The notes under the pieces were generated by a model that did not search any database, had not been told where the DNA came from, and was given only the letters and a program-made list of their open reading frames with translations. Positions 43,233-54,338 of a stretch of 64,000 bases of DNA are shown here, in pieces (position 1 is the first letter of the stretch; the number at the start of each line of letters is the position of its first letter). A program made the translations under genes and the position numbers. Origin of the DNA: Sclerotiophoma versabilis. Taxonomy: Eukaryota; Ascomycota; Dothideomycetes; Pleosporales; Didymellaceae. The DNA lies in NCBI GenBank assembly GCA_012274445.1, contig JAAROD010000007.1, positions 62,001 to 126,000 on the forward strand, given 5' to 3'.

Positions 43233-44963
43233 CTATACTTTATCCAACTTTACCCGCCAACCTAGAAGCTCTAAGCTCACGGCTCCATGCGCATCTTTGG
43301 TGAAGATGACAGCGTCCAAGGGCTCTGTGACATAGCGGAAGGCATCGCCCCAGTTCCAGCTGGCGCACTGCAGCTCAGCCAAACCCCTACTACGGTCCCT
43401 TCTGTCAATCGACATCCCCCAGGCCTCCTGCCCAGTGCCCAAAGGGCCTGGATCAGTGGGGTATAACCTTGTGCTGAGGCTTTCAAAAGGTATCTTTTGT
43501 ATGGCCGCAAGCGACCGAAGAACTGGGATCCCGTTCATGCTCAAGTCGGTAACAGCAAGACCAGGCCCGTTGTCTATTGCCAAGGTCATACTGTTCGTAG
43601 TGTTCGCAGTAGTAGCCTTGTACAACCCTGCATATTCTACCGCCGCCTGCTCTCGCGCTAGTCTGTCCGCATATGCCACTAAGGGCCTCACCAGCAACGG
43701 AAACAATGTCGACACGGCATTATTCGCTTGGCCACCAGCCGCGTTGATTGTCAGCGCAATGTTGTACTCCGGGATGATCGCAGTGTACGCCGCGTACCCC
43801 GTCACACCGCCTGTCTTTGTAAAGATGTCAATTGGCCGTGGCGTCTGGACGTCTAGGTCTGTCGGCCTAAGGATTTCCCACGACTCACCGACTGCTTGGT
43901 GCAACGAAGGCAGTAGAGCCCGAGGTTGCAGCCAGCGTCTTGTTTTGGGTCCGCTAAGCAATTTTTGAGATAGGATGGACTGTAGGAACTTGAGAAGATC
44001 GTTGGGTGTTGACCAAAGGCCACCGGAGGGGTTGTAGTTCCCAAAGTTGGGAACAAACCAAGCTGCGTCTGCTTTGGAGCGGGGAAGAAGGGCTATGCCG
44101 GTATTTGTAGGAATAGTGAAGGATGTATTGCTCAGGCCAAGGGGCGCTGTAATGAGGTCGTGGATGACTTGCTCGGAGCTTTTGTTGTGAACGGCCTCTA
44201 GGACCATACCAAGGAGAGTGTAACCTATGTTTGAGTACAGAGGTCCAGAATTTGGTGAGCGTGGGCGGTAGGCAGGATTGTTGAGACCTGCAAGTACTTC
44301 TTCGCGTGTGCAGACACGACCGCCGGGGAAAGGATCACATGTCGATACTTTATCGCCAGTTCTGTTGATGCTTGGGAGACCAAGAGCAGATGGGTTGAAG
44401 CCTGGTACTATGGCGAGATCCCCAACGTAGATGTACCGGCCCAGACCGCTGGTGTGGCTTGCTAACGAAGCGATTGTAACGTCTCCATATGCCTCTTTGT
44501 TCAATTGTGGGATGAACTTGGTAATCGAATCTGACAGTTCGATCCTATCTGCACTGAGCAGGATAGCCAACATGGTGAACGTCTTGGTGACGCTACCGAT
44601 GCGAAAAGTTGTATCTAGAAGTGATTGGCTGACTTCGCGGCTAGGTGCAGAGTATTCATAGTCGAAGACTGTGACATCCCCAACGGATGCTTTCATTGCG
44701 TATGATGTGTCTGAAGTCCAGGGTTGACTTGCAAATGTCGACTTTGGAACATTGAACTTCGATGAGTTGGAAAACACTTTCGGTGGTGGAAGAAGTGGAC
44801 CAGGAGGTGGACAACAGACTTGTGTTGCAGCTACTGAAAACAAAGTTGATAATGCGGTAATAATGGGTGGATGCATAGTTGCACTTGTGTAGAGCCAGAA
44901 GAAGAGAACTGGTAGTGCTGAAACTCCAATTCCGAAAAACAAACGTCTACCAAGTAGAGGCAT
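43233..44963 (-). CDS. Beta-lactamase-like serine hydrolase, membrane-anchored
   Basis: Encodes 576 residues from ATG 44963; upstream frame lacks an ATG. An N-terminal hydrophobic segment (about 8-25) acts as signal or anchor and is followed by a Pro-rich linker. The class C beta-lactamase/transpeptidase fold has all three motifs: SVTK at 124-127 (nucleophile Ser124, Lys127), YSN at 243-245, and KTG at 383-385. HTSGLG near 170 is also typical. Fungal members include esterases, D-aminopeptidase-like enzymes and polyketide-modifying hydrolases, as well as lactam-degrading enzymes that detoxify xenobiotics. Substrate is unknown. It is the first of three minus-strand genes, beside a DHA1 exporter and a C2H2 regulator. 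Confidence 0.87.
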   Translation of the reverse strand: MPLLGRRLFFGIGVSALPVLFFWLYTSATMHPPIITALSTLFSVAATQVCCPPPGPLLPPPKVFSNSSKFNVPKSTFASQPWTSDTSYAMKASVGDVTVFDYEYSAPSREVSQSLLDTTFRIGSVTKTFTMLAILLSADRIELSDSITKFIPQLNKEAYGDVTIASLASHTSGLGRYIYVGDLAIVPGFNPSALGLPSINRTGDKVSTCDPFPGGRVCTREEVLAGLNNPAYRPRSPNSGPLYSNIGYTLLGMVLEAVHNKSSEQVIHDLITAPLGLSNTSFTIPTNTGIALLPRSKADAAWFVPNFGNYNPSGGLWSTPNDLLKFLQSILSQKLLSGPKTRRWLQPRALLPSLHQAVGESWEILRPTDLDVQTPRPIDIFTKTGGVTGYAAYTAIIPEYNIALTINAAGGQANNAVSTLFPLLVRPLVAYADRLAREQAAVEYAGLYKATTANTTNSMTLAIDNGPGLAVTDLSMNGIPVLRSLAAIQKIPFESLSTRLYPTDPGPLGTGQEAWGMSIDRRDRSRGLAELQCASWNWGDAFRYVTEPLDAVIFTKDAHGAVSLELLGWRVKLDKV

Positions 44964-45566
44964 GATGACTGTGTACTTTCTTAAGTTGTAAGGCTGATGC
45001 TTATATGGATATTGTGAGTGTCCGTGAGACGGTCGGAGTAATTTCAGGCTACCAATTCTGTAGACGCAGCCATGAACGCGCAACGACCCGGAGTATTCAG
45101 AGGGTGCAAGTGGACAGAACAGCTTGTAGAGCGACTACTTGATGACGGGAGGGGACGTGTGGTGATTGAAGTCTGAAGAAACGTTAACGGAGGTTGTTGT
45201 TGGGACGAGGTCGACCCCGGACGCTGATCTGTGGGCCGCAGACGCCAGTGGAGGCGCACTGAATGCTGCATCAGTACTGCTCCTTGAGCGGTACGGAAAA
45301 TTGAACACTGCAGACATTATGCGAAATTCCAGATCCATCACGATAAAGAGATTATTAGAGGAGTTCTGAAGGTCATTGACATTTGACGTTGCTCGTCCGG
45401 TCCGTGATTCGGGTGCATGATCGAATCGGCCCGAGCCGCAAGGCAGTTTGCTGCGTTGTCTACACCTCAGCAATACATGAAACAAATATCCTATACCAAT
45501 GGGGACCAAACGACGCTTCAGTACACAATGTCACTTGGGTGAGGAGACACATTCTAGAGGGCTAGA
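44964..45566. other. Intergenic spacer, hydrolase promoter and transporter 3' end
   Basis: This 600-bp spacer lies between two minus-strand genes. It should hold the promoter of the serine hydrolase. Open frames here are short and without a domain. Confidence 0.45.
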
Positions 45567-47119
45567 TCAGCCGGCGAATACGCTCTCTGCTTTCAACTTC
45601 CTCCTGAAGACCAAGAACATGAAGGGTATGATCGCCATCACTCCAGATGCTATGGCCAGAACGCCACCTGCCCATCTGACACCTAGGTCTCGATACAACG
45701 CTGATGCAGCGAATGGCAGGCCAACAGCTGCCAGGGATCGTGTCGTACTAGCGGCAGCTTGTGCTGAAGCTGCATAGCGCTTGTATGCGTCCGAGAGGTA
45801 TAGGATCATGGCGAAGAAAACGAGAATATATCCGAAGCCAAAGAAGACACCGGACAAAACCATAGGTACAACTGGGTGAATTGATGGTTTGGCTGTGAAG
45901 CCTAACAAGAGGAGTGCAACAGGTATACTACAACATGGTCAGTCGTCACCCAAAAGGTGGCAGGAGCCACTTACCATGGGGCGCCGATACAAGCAAGTGG
46001 CAGTCGACGATATTCAGGCACGGCCGCCCAGCTGCGGCTCTTCTGTTCTGCGCTTCTGTATATGAGCCCAAAGCAATGGGCGACAAGGAAGCCGCAAGCC
46101 ACTCCAACCAACACTATTATCGATCAGCACTCACAATCGTTCAAACGTGCGATTGATACATACTTGGAATATATGACAAACCAATTAGGTCTTCCGATAG
46201 GCCATAGATCTCTCCATACACAATAGGGTTGCTTTGGAAGAATAGGTACTGCATAGAATACACCAAGGCCAGATATAGAGCAGTGAATAGTAAGATTGGC
46301 TCTCGAATCATCATAAGCCACGGTCTTCTGATGGTAATCTTCAGGTCAGATAGGTGCTTCTGCAGGGTAGCCTTCGGCATCTCCAGGTCGGCCTTTTCAA
46401 AGTTCTTCTTTGCGATGACGGTAGCGTAAGTTTCTGGTAAGCACCAGACGAATGGCAGTCCAACTACTGCTATCATCAAGCCAAACCAGAAAGTCCATCG
46501 CCAATCGAGATGCACCGTTATGAACCCTGAGATGAGTGGTCCAACTAGAGGTCCGCATGCGGCTACGAAGAGGAACAAAGCGATAGCCTGGCCTCTCGCT
46601 ACTGGCCCTTCATAAATATCTGCGAACAAACCTGCGACAACGGTATTTGGAACTGCAGCGCTTAGTCCTGCAAGAAGCCTGAAGATAACTAAGGCAGTGA
46701 AAGAAGGCGCAACTGCGCAGCACAGCGTCCAGAACGCATAGCAACTGAAGCTGCCGGCCAGTAGTGGGCGTCGCCCGAAGTGTTCGCTCAGCGGAGCGAA
46801 GAATAACGGCGATACTGCGAATCCGACCTGGTACAGAGAGTTCAATAAAACGAACTTGCTGGTGGAAGCATCGAGGCTGAAATCTCGAAGAATAGACGCT
46901 TTTGCCCCAGATGGAAGGGAAGAGCCAAGAGTACTATTGAATGCAATGATGAGGCCAGTGGCAAGCACAAGTTGCTTTCGACGCTGGGAACGTCAGCATG
47001 GGAAGGTTTCGGTACTTTGTAGACACCATCCTTACTTTCGAAAACGCGAAGCCGTATTGTGGCACGTTTGAATACCTCGGTGTGAGCCCTGCGTTTTTTT
47101 GAACTGTAGCGACATCCAT
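45567..47119 (-). CDS. DHA1-type MFS multidrug transporter
   Basis: Four exons (47119-47036, 46983-46164, 46113-45975, 45927-45567) encode 467 residues. Introns are 47-52 bp, and each join restores a membrane-spanning reading (AFSK/RRKQLVLATG, SYIP/MLVGVACG, IGAP/C/IPVALLLL). Twelve spans are predicted. The motif A region is APLSEHFGRRPLLAGS in the loop between spans 2 and 3, and a long central loop has LPETYATVIAKKNFEKADLEMP. These fit the DHA1 drug:proton antiporters of fungi, which export toxicants or secondary metabolites at the plasma membrane. The N-terminal tail is very short (28 residues before the first span). Confidence 0.87.
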
Positions 47120-47962
47120 GATCGTTACTGCTTTAAGAGGCCTCTGTCGAGTCTGAAGCTCGTCAGCCTGTATTGCGGACGCGCGACCGTGGTAGAAGTT
47201 AGTGATGTTATCTTGGAAACCGCTTTCCTCGGTTGCGAGTTCGGAACACCAACGCTAGCTAGATGTAGGCACCACGCCCTGCGCCTGAATGTTAGAGTTA
47301 TGTGGGGGCTTCACGCCTTGCGCCTTTAGTAGCACCCCTTGCAAGGTTTATGGGTGCAAATTCAATGATCTGATTGGACCGAAAGACGGAAGAATTGATG
47401 CACAGTCAGTAGGTTAAGATGACAGGCATTTTTACGTGGATATTTGACTGTGGCAGTGGCGCGAGTTTTATTCTTACTCAAAAAGTTTAACCGATAATCC
47501 TATACGCAAGACATGAAAGGTAGTATGTGAGAGTGAGGTCGTTCGTACTCCTAGACAAATCAAGGGGTATCTCCAAGGATACATACCCAATCCTCATCCC
47601 CTCCCATGTCCAGGTACCACTTAATCCGACCCCACCTCGCCGTCAAATGGATGTGCTGCCAGTAATGACCGGAGTAACCGTGTGGCAGCACAGTCCGAGT
47701 AGCACCGATCAAGTGTCCAACAGTGGCACCAACGGTCACAATGTTGTTAAGGGTGACCGTGGTGGTTTACGGCTAGCTACATTCGCCGGTAAGTACCGTC
47801 TACTTGGAGAGAGGATGCTGAAATCACATTCCGCAGTGATCACGAGTCCCAATACAGTCTCTCTGTTGCTCTTCTTTTCGAGGGCTATCTGGCATTATGT
47901 ATGATGCTGGGCAGTACAGCTTGGCGAAGCTGAGGAATGATGGCAATACTGTGCCAAACTCA
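47120..47962. other. Intergenic spacer, transporter promoter and regulator 3' end
   Basis: This 840-bp spacer holds the transporter promoter. A direct repeat-like pair, CACGCCCTGCGCCT near 47274 and CACGCCTTGCGCCT near 47311, lies about 150-200 bp upstream of the start codon and might be a binding site. Confidence 0.45.
47270..47326. promoter_or_regulatory. Direct-repeat pair upstream of MFS transporter
   Basis: Two copies of a 14-bp word differing at one base (CACGCC[C/T]TGCGCCT) are 37 bp apart start to start. They lie about 155-205 bp upstream of the DHA1 transporter start codon, where fungal regulators often bind. Function as an operator is inference. Confidence 0.4.
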
Positions 47963-49609
47963 TCAATCGAGGCTCAGCTGTGCAGCTTGATTTAGCCAGT
48001 CCTCTTGTTGCTTGAAGCTCTTCAGCCACTCTTGATTATCCGCTAGCGTCTGATTCCAGCCATCCTCGTCGCCGAAAGCTACTCGTCTTGCTTCTCGCTG
48101 GAACATCTCGTCTGTGGGCATTATACCCTGCAAGATGTTGTTGCGTGCAAATTGACCTAAATGCTGAGCCAAAACATCTGCGAACATGACTGTGTCATCA
48201 TCCATCAGCTTCGGCAGCATCGTAGTATTCGATCCAGAGGCGTTAGCCTCCTTCTCTAGCCTTGGTGTAAGAAGTCCTTCCTGGTTGAGCCGCGAGGTCA
48301 GTTGATTGAAGTGGTCCCTTGAAGCGGGATCGGTCGCAGAGAATGGGACCAGACTTCTCGAATCATCTGCGATAAGGTACGGTGGTAGAGCGTAGGCAAC
48401 CCGGGCCGCAGTGGCTGCGTCGAACCCATGGTCACCAGTCCAGTCGTCCATTGTCTTGCCTTGACGATAGTGTGCAGCCAAGTGATTAACACGTTCGTCC
48501 CAGCTGCTCAAATGCGCGTCGCAGAAACCACAACGTGAGGATATCGGTGGAAGGCTCATCTTCCAGTCCTCCACAAGAGGAAGCGTCTCTATGCCATGGA
48601 ACAGGCGGAGATGTTGAACGAGGTGGTCTTTGCGTCGGAATGATCGTGGTGTGGCTTGCTCGCTATGACACGCACTGTGATTATGCTGTTCAAGATGCTC
48701 AGTGGTCGGATCAAGTGCGCTACAGTAGGCGCAGTGCGCCCTGCCCGTTGTAAGCACAACAGATCCACCGTGGGGCGCGCATTGCCATTCTGTCGTGCTC
48801 AAATGTAGTGACTGCTCATGTCGTGCCCAGTCGTACTTATGCTTAAAGGTATCACAACAGAAGGTGCATTTAAAGATGCGATCTTCAGGGTTTGTCTCTT
48901 TCCGGATAGCCCTCGGCTTCCTCGTTTTCTTTGCGACGCGAGAACGCTTCGACGCCCCAGACGCTGCCGAGTGACTTGAGCCCGCGGAATGTCGAGAAGA
49001 CACACTGCTAGCTACGCTGGTCAATGAGGGCGGTGTTCGGTACGTGCGAAAAGCATCGAAATTAGGTGTCCATGGACTGTTGGGGGTGCCATTTGTCATG
49101 GGATTCTCCAATGCAGAGCAGATAGCAGATAAAGAAGCTGCTTCGTTTTGCGGTGGGGAGTCTTGCCATCTTTGCATCGCAAGTGACGGTGCTCCGTCAT
49201 GATTGCTCTCCGGTGTTTGGATGGGTATGGGACTTGAAGATTTCCATGAATTACGCTTGAAATACGTGCTCCGTTTGCGTGGGAGCGATTTCCGCTGCTG
49301 TCCAGATTCCAGCTTACGCTCCTGTTCAACTTGCTGCAGTAGTACCGACAAAGGCGCTGCCATGTCAGGCATGACGTCTGTGTTTATCCTGCAGTCGTTC
49401 AGGGTATTCAATGTTCCAAGATTGGTGAAGTCGAACTCCAATGGGCTGGTGCCCGTATTGTTGGATGCTAGATTTGGCGGAAACTGGGGAAAATTGTTTA
49501 CCCAATCCTCGGTGGCGGTATCGGCAGCGATGAAATCTGAAAGCCAAGGCATTTCGTCCACCGGATCTGATTGAGGAGGCACATGTTGCCCAAAATATCC
49601 TCCATCCAT
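47963..49609 (-). CDS. C2H2 zinc-finger transcription factor
   Basis: Intronless, 548 residues. The N-terminal third is acidic and hydrophobic in patches (MPWLSDFIAADTATEDWVNNF), then Ser/Pro-rich, consistent with activation regions. A basic stretch (KRSRVAKKTRKPRAIRK) near 222-240 could be a nuclear signal. A classic C2H2 finger starts near 246 (FKCTFCCDTFKHKYDWARHEQSLH). An unusual Cys/His-rich segment follows (CAYCSALDPTTEHLEQHNHSAC... and DHLVQHLRLFH, about 295-345), then a third finger-like unit (CGFCDAHLSSWDERVNHLAAH, about 363-385). The C-terminus is helical. It lies upstream of the DHA1 transporter in the same direction and may regulate it. Confidence 0.85.
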   Translation of the reverse strand: MDGGYFGQHVPPQSDPVDEMPWLSDFIAADTATEDWVNNFPQFPPNLASNNTGTSPLEFDFTNLGTLNTLNDCRINTDVMPDMAAPLSVLLQQVEQERKLESGQQRKSLPRKRSTYFKRNSWKSSSPIPIQTPESNHDGAPSLAMQRWQDSPPQNEAASLSAICSALENPMTNGTPNSPWTPNFDAFRTYRTPPSLTSVASSVSSRHSAGSSHSAASGASKRSRVAKKTRKPRAIRKETNPEDRIFKCTFCCDTFKHKYDWARHEQSLHLSTTEWQCAPHGGSVVLTTGRAHCAYCSALDPTTEHLEQHNHSACHSEQATPRSFRRKDHLVQHLRLFHGIETLPLVEDWKMSLPPISSRCGFCDAHLSSWDERVNHLAAHYRQGKTMDDWTGDHGFDAATAARVAYALPPYLIADDSRSLVPFSATDPASRDHFNQLTSRLNQEGLLTPRLEKEANASGSNTTMLPKLMDDDTVMFADVLAQHLGQFARNNILQGIMPTDEMFQREARRVAFGDEDGWNQTLADNQEWLKSFKQQEDWLNQAAQLSLD

Positions 49610-49763
49610 GATGTGCGTTTGAAAGTTCGGGAGTTAGAGTTGCGGGGGACACTCTATGCTTATCATCGTCGCCGGCACCGGCATTCGCTGAGTCTTACGT
49701 TGGTCTAGTCTGGAACAGGTAACGTGCACATCTAGCGCGCTCGCATCTATCGCGTCACCTGGA

Positions 49764-50798
49764 CTAACTAGACCAGCTTGCATCTCGAACAAACATTATG
49801 TGCTTCTCCAAGGTCGCGTGGCAATCAATGCCAAAAACTGTGACCATTGTACCCATATTCAAGATCATTCCGTGTAATATATCCGAATCACGATAGGACA
49901 GCATCCCCAGTTGCAAAATCCGCCAGAACGCCTGAATTAGCTGGAGCACCACCATGTCAAATCGAGTATCGGCCCGCACTGTATGTCTGAATCTACCCGG
50001 TTATCCCGAAATGGGATGCGAGCAATGACACTGCCTCCTGAGCTCTGCTTTGAAGTGGAGTCGATCCGTAGCTTGCTTCCTGCCCAGCTTTCTCTTGAGT
50101 ATGCTTTCAATCCGCCCACAGATGCAACGTTGACCTTTGAAATACATGAAATTATATAGGGTCGCTTCGTGGCTTGGGGATATTGGTCTTTTCCGTTGAT
50201 GTATCTGCCAGAAGTGATAAGTGGCCTTGTGATTGTTCACCCGTCGACCAGCTAGAAAGAGCTCATCCAACGGGCTCATCCTGGGTTGCATCCAGAGTAG
50301 TTCCCTTCAGGAAGTCTTTGCAGGAGATCAGAACTCGATCGCTTGATTTGCTGAGCTGAACGACCTGTGATCTCAATGACAGAAGCTCGTCTTCAAGAGT
50401 CAGCTTTGATATCGACTTGAGAAAGAGTCGTGACGTGTGCCAACTTACAGCACTCTTTTACAATAGTCTGGCTACCTTGAAGCCCCTGCATCGTCTTGCT
50501 CTCGCTATCACCTATCTTGGCGTTCTCTGAAAGAGTCTCCCAGCATCGGAGTGCCTCCTGAACATCAAGAGACTTCGCATTGCGCGCGTCCTCATCCAAA
50601 GCCTCGAGCTCAGCCTAAATCTCCATCAGCCGAGCCTGCAAGTGCAAAGAATCGCGCAAACTCAGCGGAGCAAATTGTCGAAAGATCTATTAATAACTTT
50701 CCTCCTGTACGAAATTTGTATTTGGAGTTACTGAAATGGCTTGTACACTTGGGGTACTAGGATATTCGATGAGCGCCTCTGCCACTCGCCGAGGGCAT
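49764..50798 (-). pseudogene. Broken DUF6594-like membrane protein gene
   Basis: Pieces of one protein follow each other on the minus strand in changing frames. From ATG 50798 a frame reads to TAG at 50757-50759, then YPKCTSHFSNS, the family's usual YP start motif. Another frame from 50686 reads IFRQFAPLSLRDSLHLQ, then has a TAG at 50615-50617 inside MEI-AELEALDEDARNAK. A plausible 58-bp intron (50391-50448) leads to LLSLRSQVVQLSK. Further on are LRIDSTSKQ (near 50040) and a final segment with LSYRDSDILHGMILNMG before a stop at 49764. The order matches, from memory, fungal DUF6594 proteins (helical N-terminal domain, RVDST-like motif, C-terminal membrane spans). Three TAG stops and at least two frameshifts make it inactive. 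Confidence 0.6.
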
Positions 50799-51193
50799 GG
50801 CAGACCCTCTTGTAATGCTACTCTTTCAGGGCACCCCAACAAAACCAATTAATCACTTCTCATTGCTGCGACATCAGGAGTGTTTCATGGCTGAAGGTGA
50901 CAAGCATGTTATTTCTGTCATTCCAGCCACTTCGCTACTGCTAGGTACATATGAGACGACCGCAAGGTGTCGGGGGTATATTCACGTTTGACTCTTCATC
51001 CACAGAGTTCTTCCATCCCTTCTATTCGGACTGACCTGCCGTGCGCGCATGTCCTTCTTCTATCCAAACAGAAACAGTAAGACTCCTGTCCCGGTGACAA
51101 TAGGAAAATATTAGAAGATAGTAAAGGATAGTGATAAACAAAATATCCAAGAAATGTATCAACGAATGTCATTCACATCGCCGTCTTCGCCAC
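50799..51193. other. Intergenic spacer
   Basis: About 390 bp lie between the broken DUF6594-like gene and the 3' end of the coiled-coil gene. No gene or repeat is seen. Confidence 0.4.
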
Positions 51194-53616
51194 TCAGATT
51201 TCACTGGTGACACGAGGTGGGCTCCGATCATTCAGTGCCTCGCCCAAAGCCTCAGCATCGTAGTCCACAACCACAACTTTTGTCGGTGTTTCAGGTATGG
51301 CATCGAAGAAGCCCCAAATGGGGCCATTTTGGTTGACACCGCTAGGCCTCAATTTGGATTTGGTGACTGTGGGCTTAGTTGCCGCTTTCTTTGTCGCAGT
51401 TGTCGGCTCAAGTGTAGTTGCTTTAGCAGTATCTTGCGAAGACTGTGTCTGGTACGACTCGGAAGAAGTCGGTCGTATTGACTGTGATGCAGCAGGAGGA
51501 GTCGAGGTAGATGTCGGAGTTGCACCCCATTTGCCAAAGAACCATCCTCCAGAGCTCTTGCCAGTTGCTGGCCCTTCACTCTTGCGTGGACCGCGCTTCT
51601 GATTTGCAATCGTGGAATAGAGGAAAGAGCGACTGTCGTTGCTATCGGCTCTGCCCTGCGAGAGGCTGCCATGTGCGGTGGCTGTCCATGGAGTGAGCTC
51701 AGGGTCTACTGAGCCAGCGCCTTTGGGTGTAGAGAAACGTGATCGATTTGACATTAAGAGTTGTGCGGGGCGGGATTGTAAGGTATGTATGTCCATTCCG
51801 GAAATTGATATGAGCGATTCATGAGATGCGTGGCGACGTAGCGCAGGTCTTGTATGCGTAATAGGTGATATAATATCATCGTCGGTTTCAGGTTCGTCCG
51901 GTGAAGTTACTAGGATGTCTTCAGGTACTGTGACTGAAGCATCCTCATTCTCTTCGGGTATCGCAGCTTGAGGTTCAGGGTATATCGAGGAGTTAGGAGA
52001 GAGAGCGAATGCATCGTGAGTGTATGAGCCTGCCGGGCTGCTGACAGTGGAGATGACGGCATGAGCAGCACTCTTAGTGGTCATAGCGATTGGGCTACTA
52101 GCACTGCGCACTGTCGATAGCATCACTGGAGGCTTCAAACTCCGCGATCTACTCCTGCGGTGGTGACGAGGTGCCGAATCTGGATCGAAAGAAAAGTCAT
52201 TGGATTTTGTGGGGCCAAACATGGGGGACATGTCGATCGAATCAGGTGGACTGGTAGGTCTTGAAGAATCGTAAGCTGCGTCGCTGAACACACGGTCGTA
52301 CATGGAGCCGCGATAAGAGTCGGAGACTGGAGAACTTGGTAGGGAACCAGGACCAAGTGTTGTTGCTTGCGACCAGCGGTGGGTGTTGGGTACGGTAACG
52401 GATGTCTGGGAGAGAATGGTGGCAGTCGAATTTCGCTTGAGGGATGGTGCAGGATCGAAATGGCCAGATGTGAGACTGAAGCGCTTCTTCTTGCTGTGTC
52501 TTCGCTGAGCTGTCACCTTTGGCAGGTTCTTACTCGGGTTCGACCCATGGTAGTGGTGATGAATGTGCAACTCCTGGCCCCCGACTGGCTCGATCATCTC
52601 GGTCTCCAAATCTATCTCTTTGTCTAGAGTCGATCTGGGAACTTCCTGCGTGGGTGACGTCGAGACGGGTTGGTGAAGCCTCAGCTGGTCACGTAAGCGT
52701 TCAACCTCTTCGTTGGAGTTGACCAGCATTTCCCTTAGTTCCAATATGCCATGTTGTAGGTTCGCATTGTCGAGCAGTATGTCCTTGACGAAGTGTGAGA
52801 CGACAGTGCTGCTGCCCTTCTCCTGCCCAGCCTTTGCTTTGAGTCGTGCTGCGGCTGAGCTCAGTTCACCCTCAACCGCCATCCTCCGCTCCATACGCGC
52901 GACAACTTCGACATGGCGTTCTCTCTCGTCACGAGCCTCTCTTTCAATGCGGTCGATCTGATCCTGCAGATCGCCAAGCGTGCGTTCAGCCTTTTGCCAG
53001 CGTTGTATTGCCGTGCGCTCATCGACTGTTTTGGATTCCAGATTGTGCTGCAGCCGTGACTGCTCTCTTTCCAGGTCAAATAACTGGGCTTCTAGCAACT
53101 GTGTGCGTGCGGCCAAAGAGGACAGGCGCTGTATCTCCTCCTCGGTGGAACGCAGGGTATCCTGCAAGGCCTGGATCTGAGCGTCTGAGCCGCACATGGA
53201 ATCGTTCAGCTGCTCGAGCTGGTCCAGGAGGTCGCGGTTCTCTTTGATAGTCTGCGCATTTATGGCTTCCAGTTCCAGCTTCTCGTTCTCCAGGCGGACG
53301 ATGGTGGCCGTCATCTGGCGGCGCTCGCGCTCCGAGTCGGCGACGTAGGCCTCATGGCGGACGAGCAGAGCCTGCAGGGCAAAGGTCAGCGGCATGGCGC
53401 GAAGGTGAGGGTAGCCGGTCAGCGGAGTAGCGGCCAGACGGGGACAGCAGGGCGGCGAGCATGCAAGTGTGGACATACTTGACCGAGCTGTGCAGCTTTC
53501 GAAACGTCGCGTTCGAGCCCCTCGAGCAGGCGGCCATTATGGGCGAGGAAGGCACAGTCGCTGCTTCCACAGCAACAGCGCGGCCCCGGAATGCAGCCCG
53601 CGCTGCTGGTCGACAT
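51194..53616 (-). CDS. Large coiled-coil protein of unknown function
   Basis: Exons 53616-53479 and 53371-51194 encode 771 residues. The 107-bp intron has a GTATGT donor; its removal joins RDVSKAAQLGQ to ALLVRHEAYVADSERERRQ in one continuous helix, which fixes the frame of exon 1. The ATG at 53616 is the only one seen there, but its first 25 residues (Cys-rich) look unlike the rest, so the start is uncertain. Residues about 30-290 are almost all coiled coil. A His-rich HIHHHYHG follows near 310, then a long Ser/Pro-rich disordered region with many possible phosphorylation sites. The C-terminus has a conserved-looking GGWFFGKWG and GPIWGFFDAIPETP. Similar uncharacterised proteins occur across Pezizomycotina. 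Confidence 0.75.
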
Positions 53617-54338
53617 GCGTGCGTGCTGTTGTGCTACCGCGGGGCTGCCAGGATGGGCAGCAGCAACAACAGGGCTTGGGCGCGTATGGCAGGTATTGGA
53701 TGCGGTGCGGCGGGGCGGGCGGTGGTGGGCATAGTACTCGAGTGGACAGCTACAGGGTCAAAAGCAGCGCAGAAAACAGGTGGTAGGTGTGTTGAGGGCT
53801 GAGCGCTGAGCGACCCAAGGCGCGTGGACTTTGCGTGCGTTCCTGAGCGATGCACGCAAAAGGGTGGGTCATCAACAAACGATGTGGACATGGGCCATGC
53901 CGCGGTATCCCTGCCCGCTGCTTCCCCGCGCCGCCGTCCAGCAAACAGCGAAAATGGGAGGCCGACTTCCAGCCATCGTCTCTGCCATGGGCAGCCATCG
54001 CTTGACCACTGGCCGTGAGCTGCTGCCACGCCCACACCGTGTGCTGGCTCGTCTCGCTTTCGATTCGCAGCAGACGTCACCGGTGCACACGAGCACCCCT
54101 CGCCCGCTGTCGAGGCTAGTGGGAGATTGCGTCGATTTCGCGAATTCGCCGTTTCCATCCCAAAACGGACGATGAGGCTTGGCTGCTGACTGCAACAAGA
54201 ACGACACCGCGTTGTAGGCCGCAAAGTGCGAGAGGTCTTGCTATAGAAGACAGAAGCAGGTGAGCTTGGTAGGTTTCCAATGCTAGACATTCAACCCTCC
54301 CTCTTTCTATTCCACTGTTGTCCAGCCACGGAAACATC
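53617..54338. promoter_or_regulatory. Divergent promoter, coiled-coil and mitochondrial-type genes
   Basis: This 720-bp GC-rich spacer lies between start codons facing apart. Open frames here are overlapping and carry no domain. Confidence 0.45.

Noticed and set aside
44964..45083. Forty-residue N-terminal extension of the serine hydrolase
   Set aside because: No in-frame ATG upstream of 44963; the ATG there directly precedes the hydrophobic signal segment.
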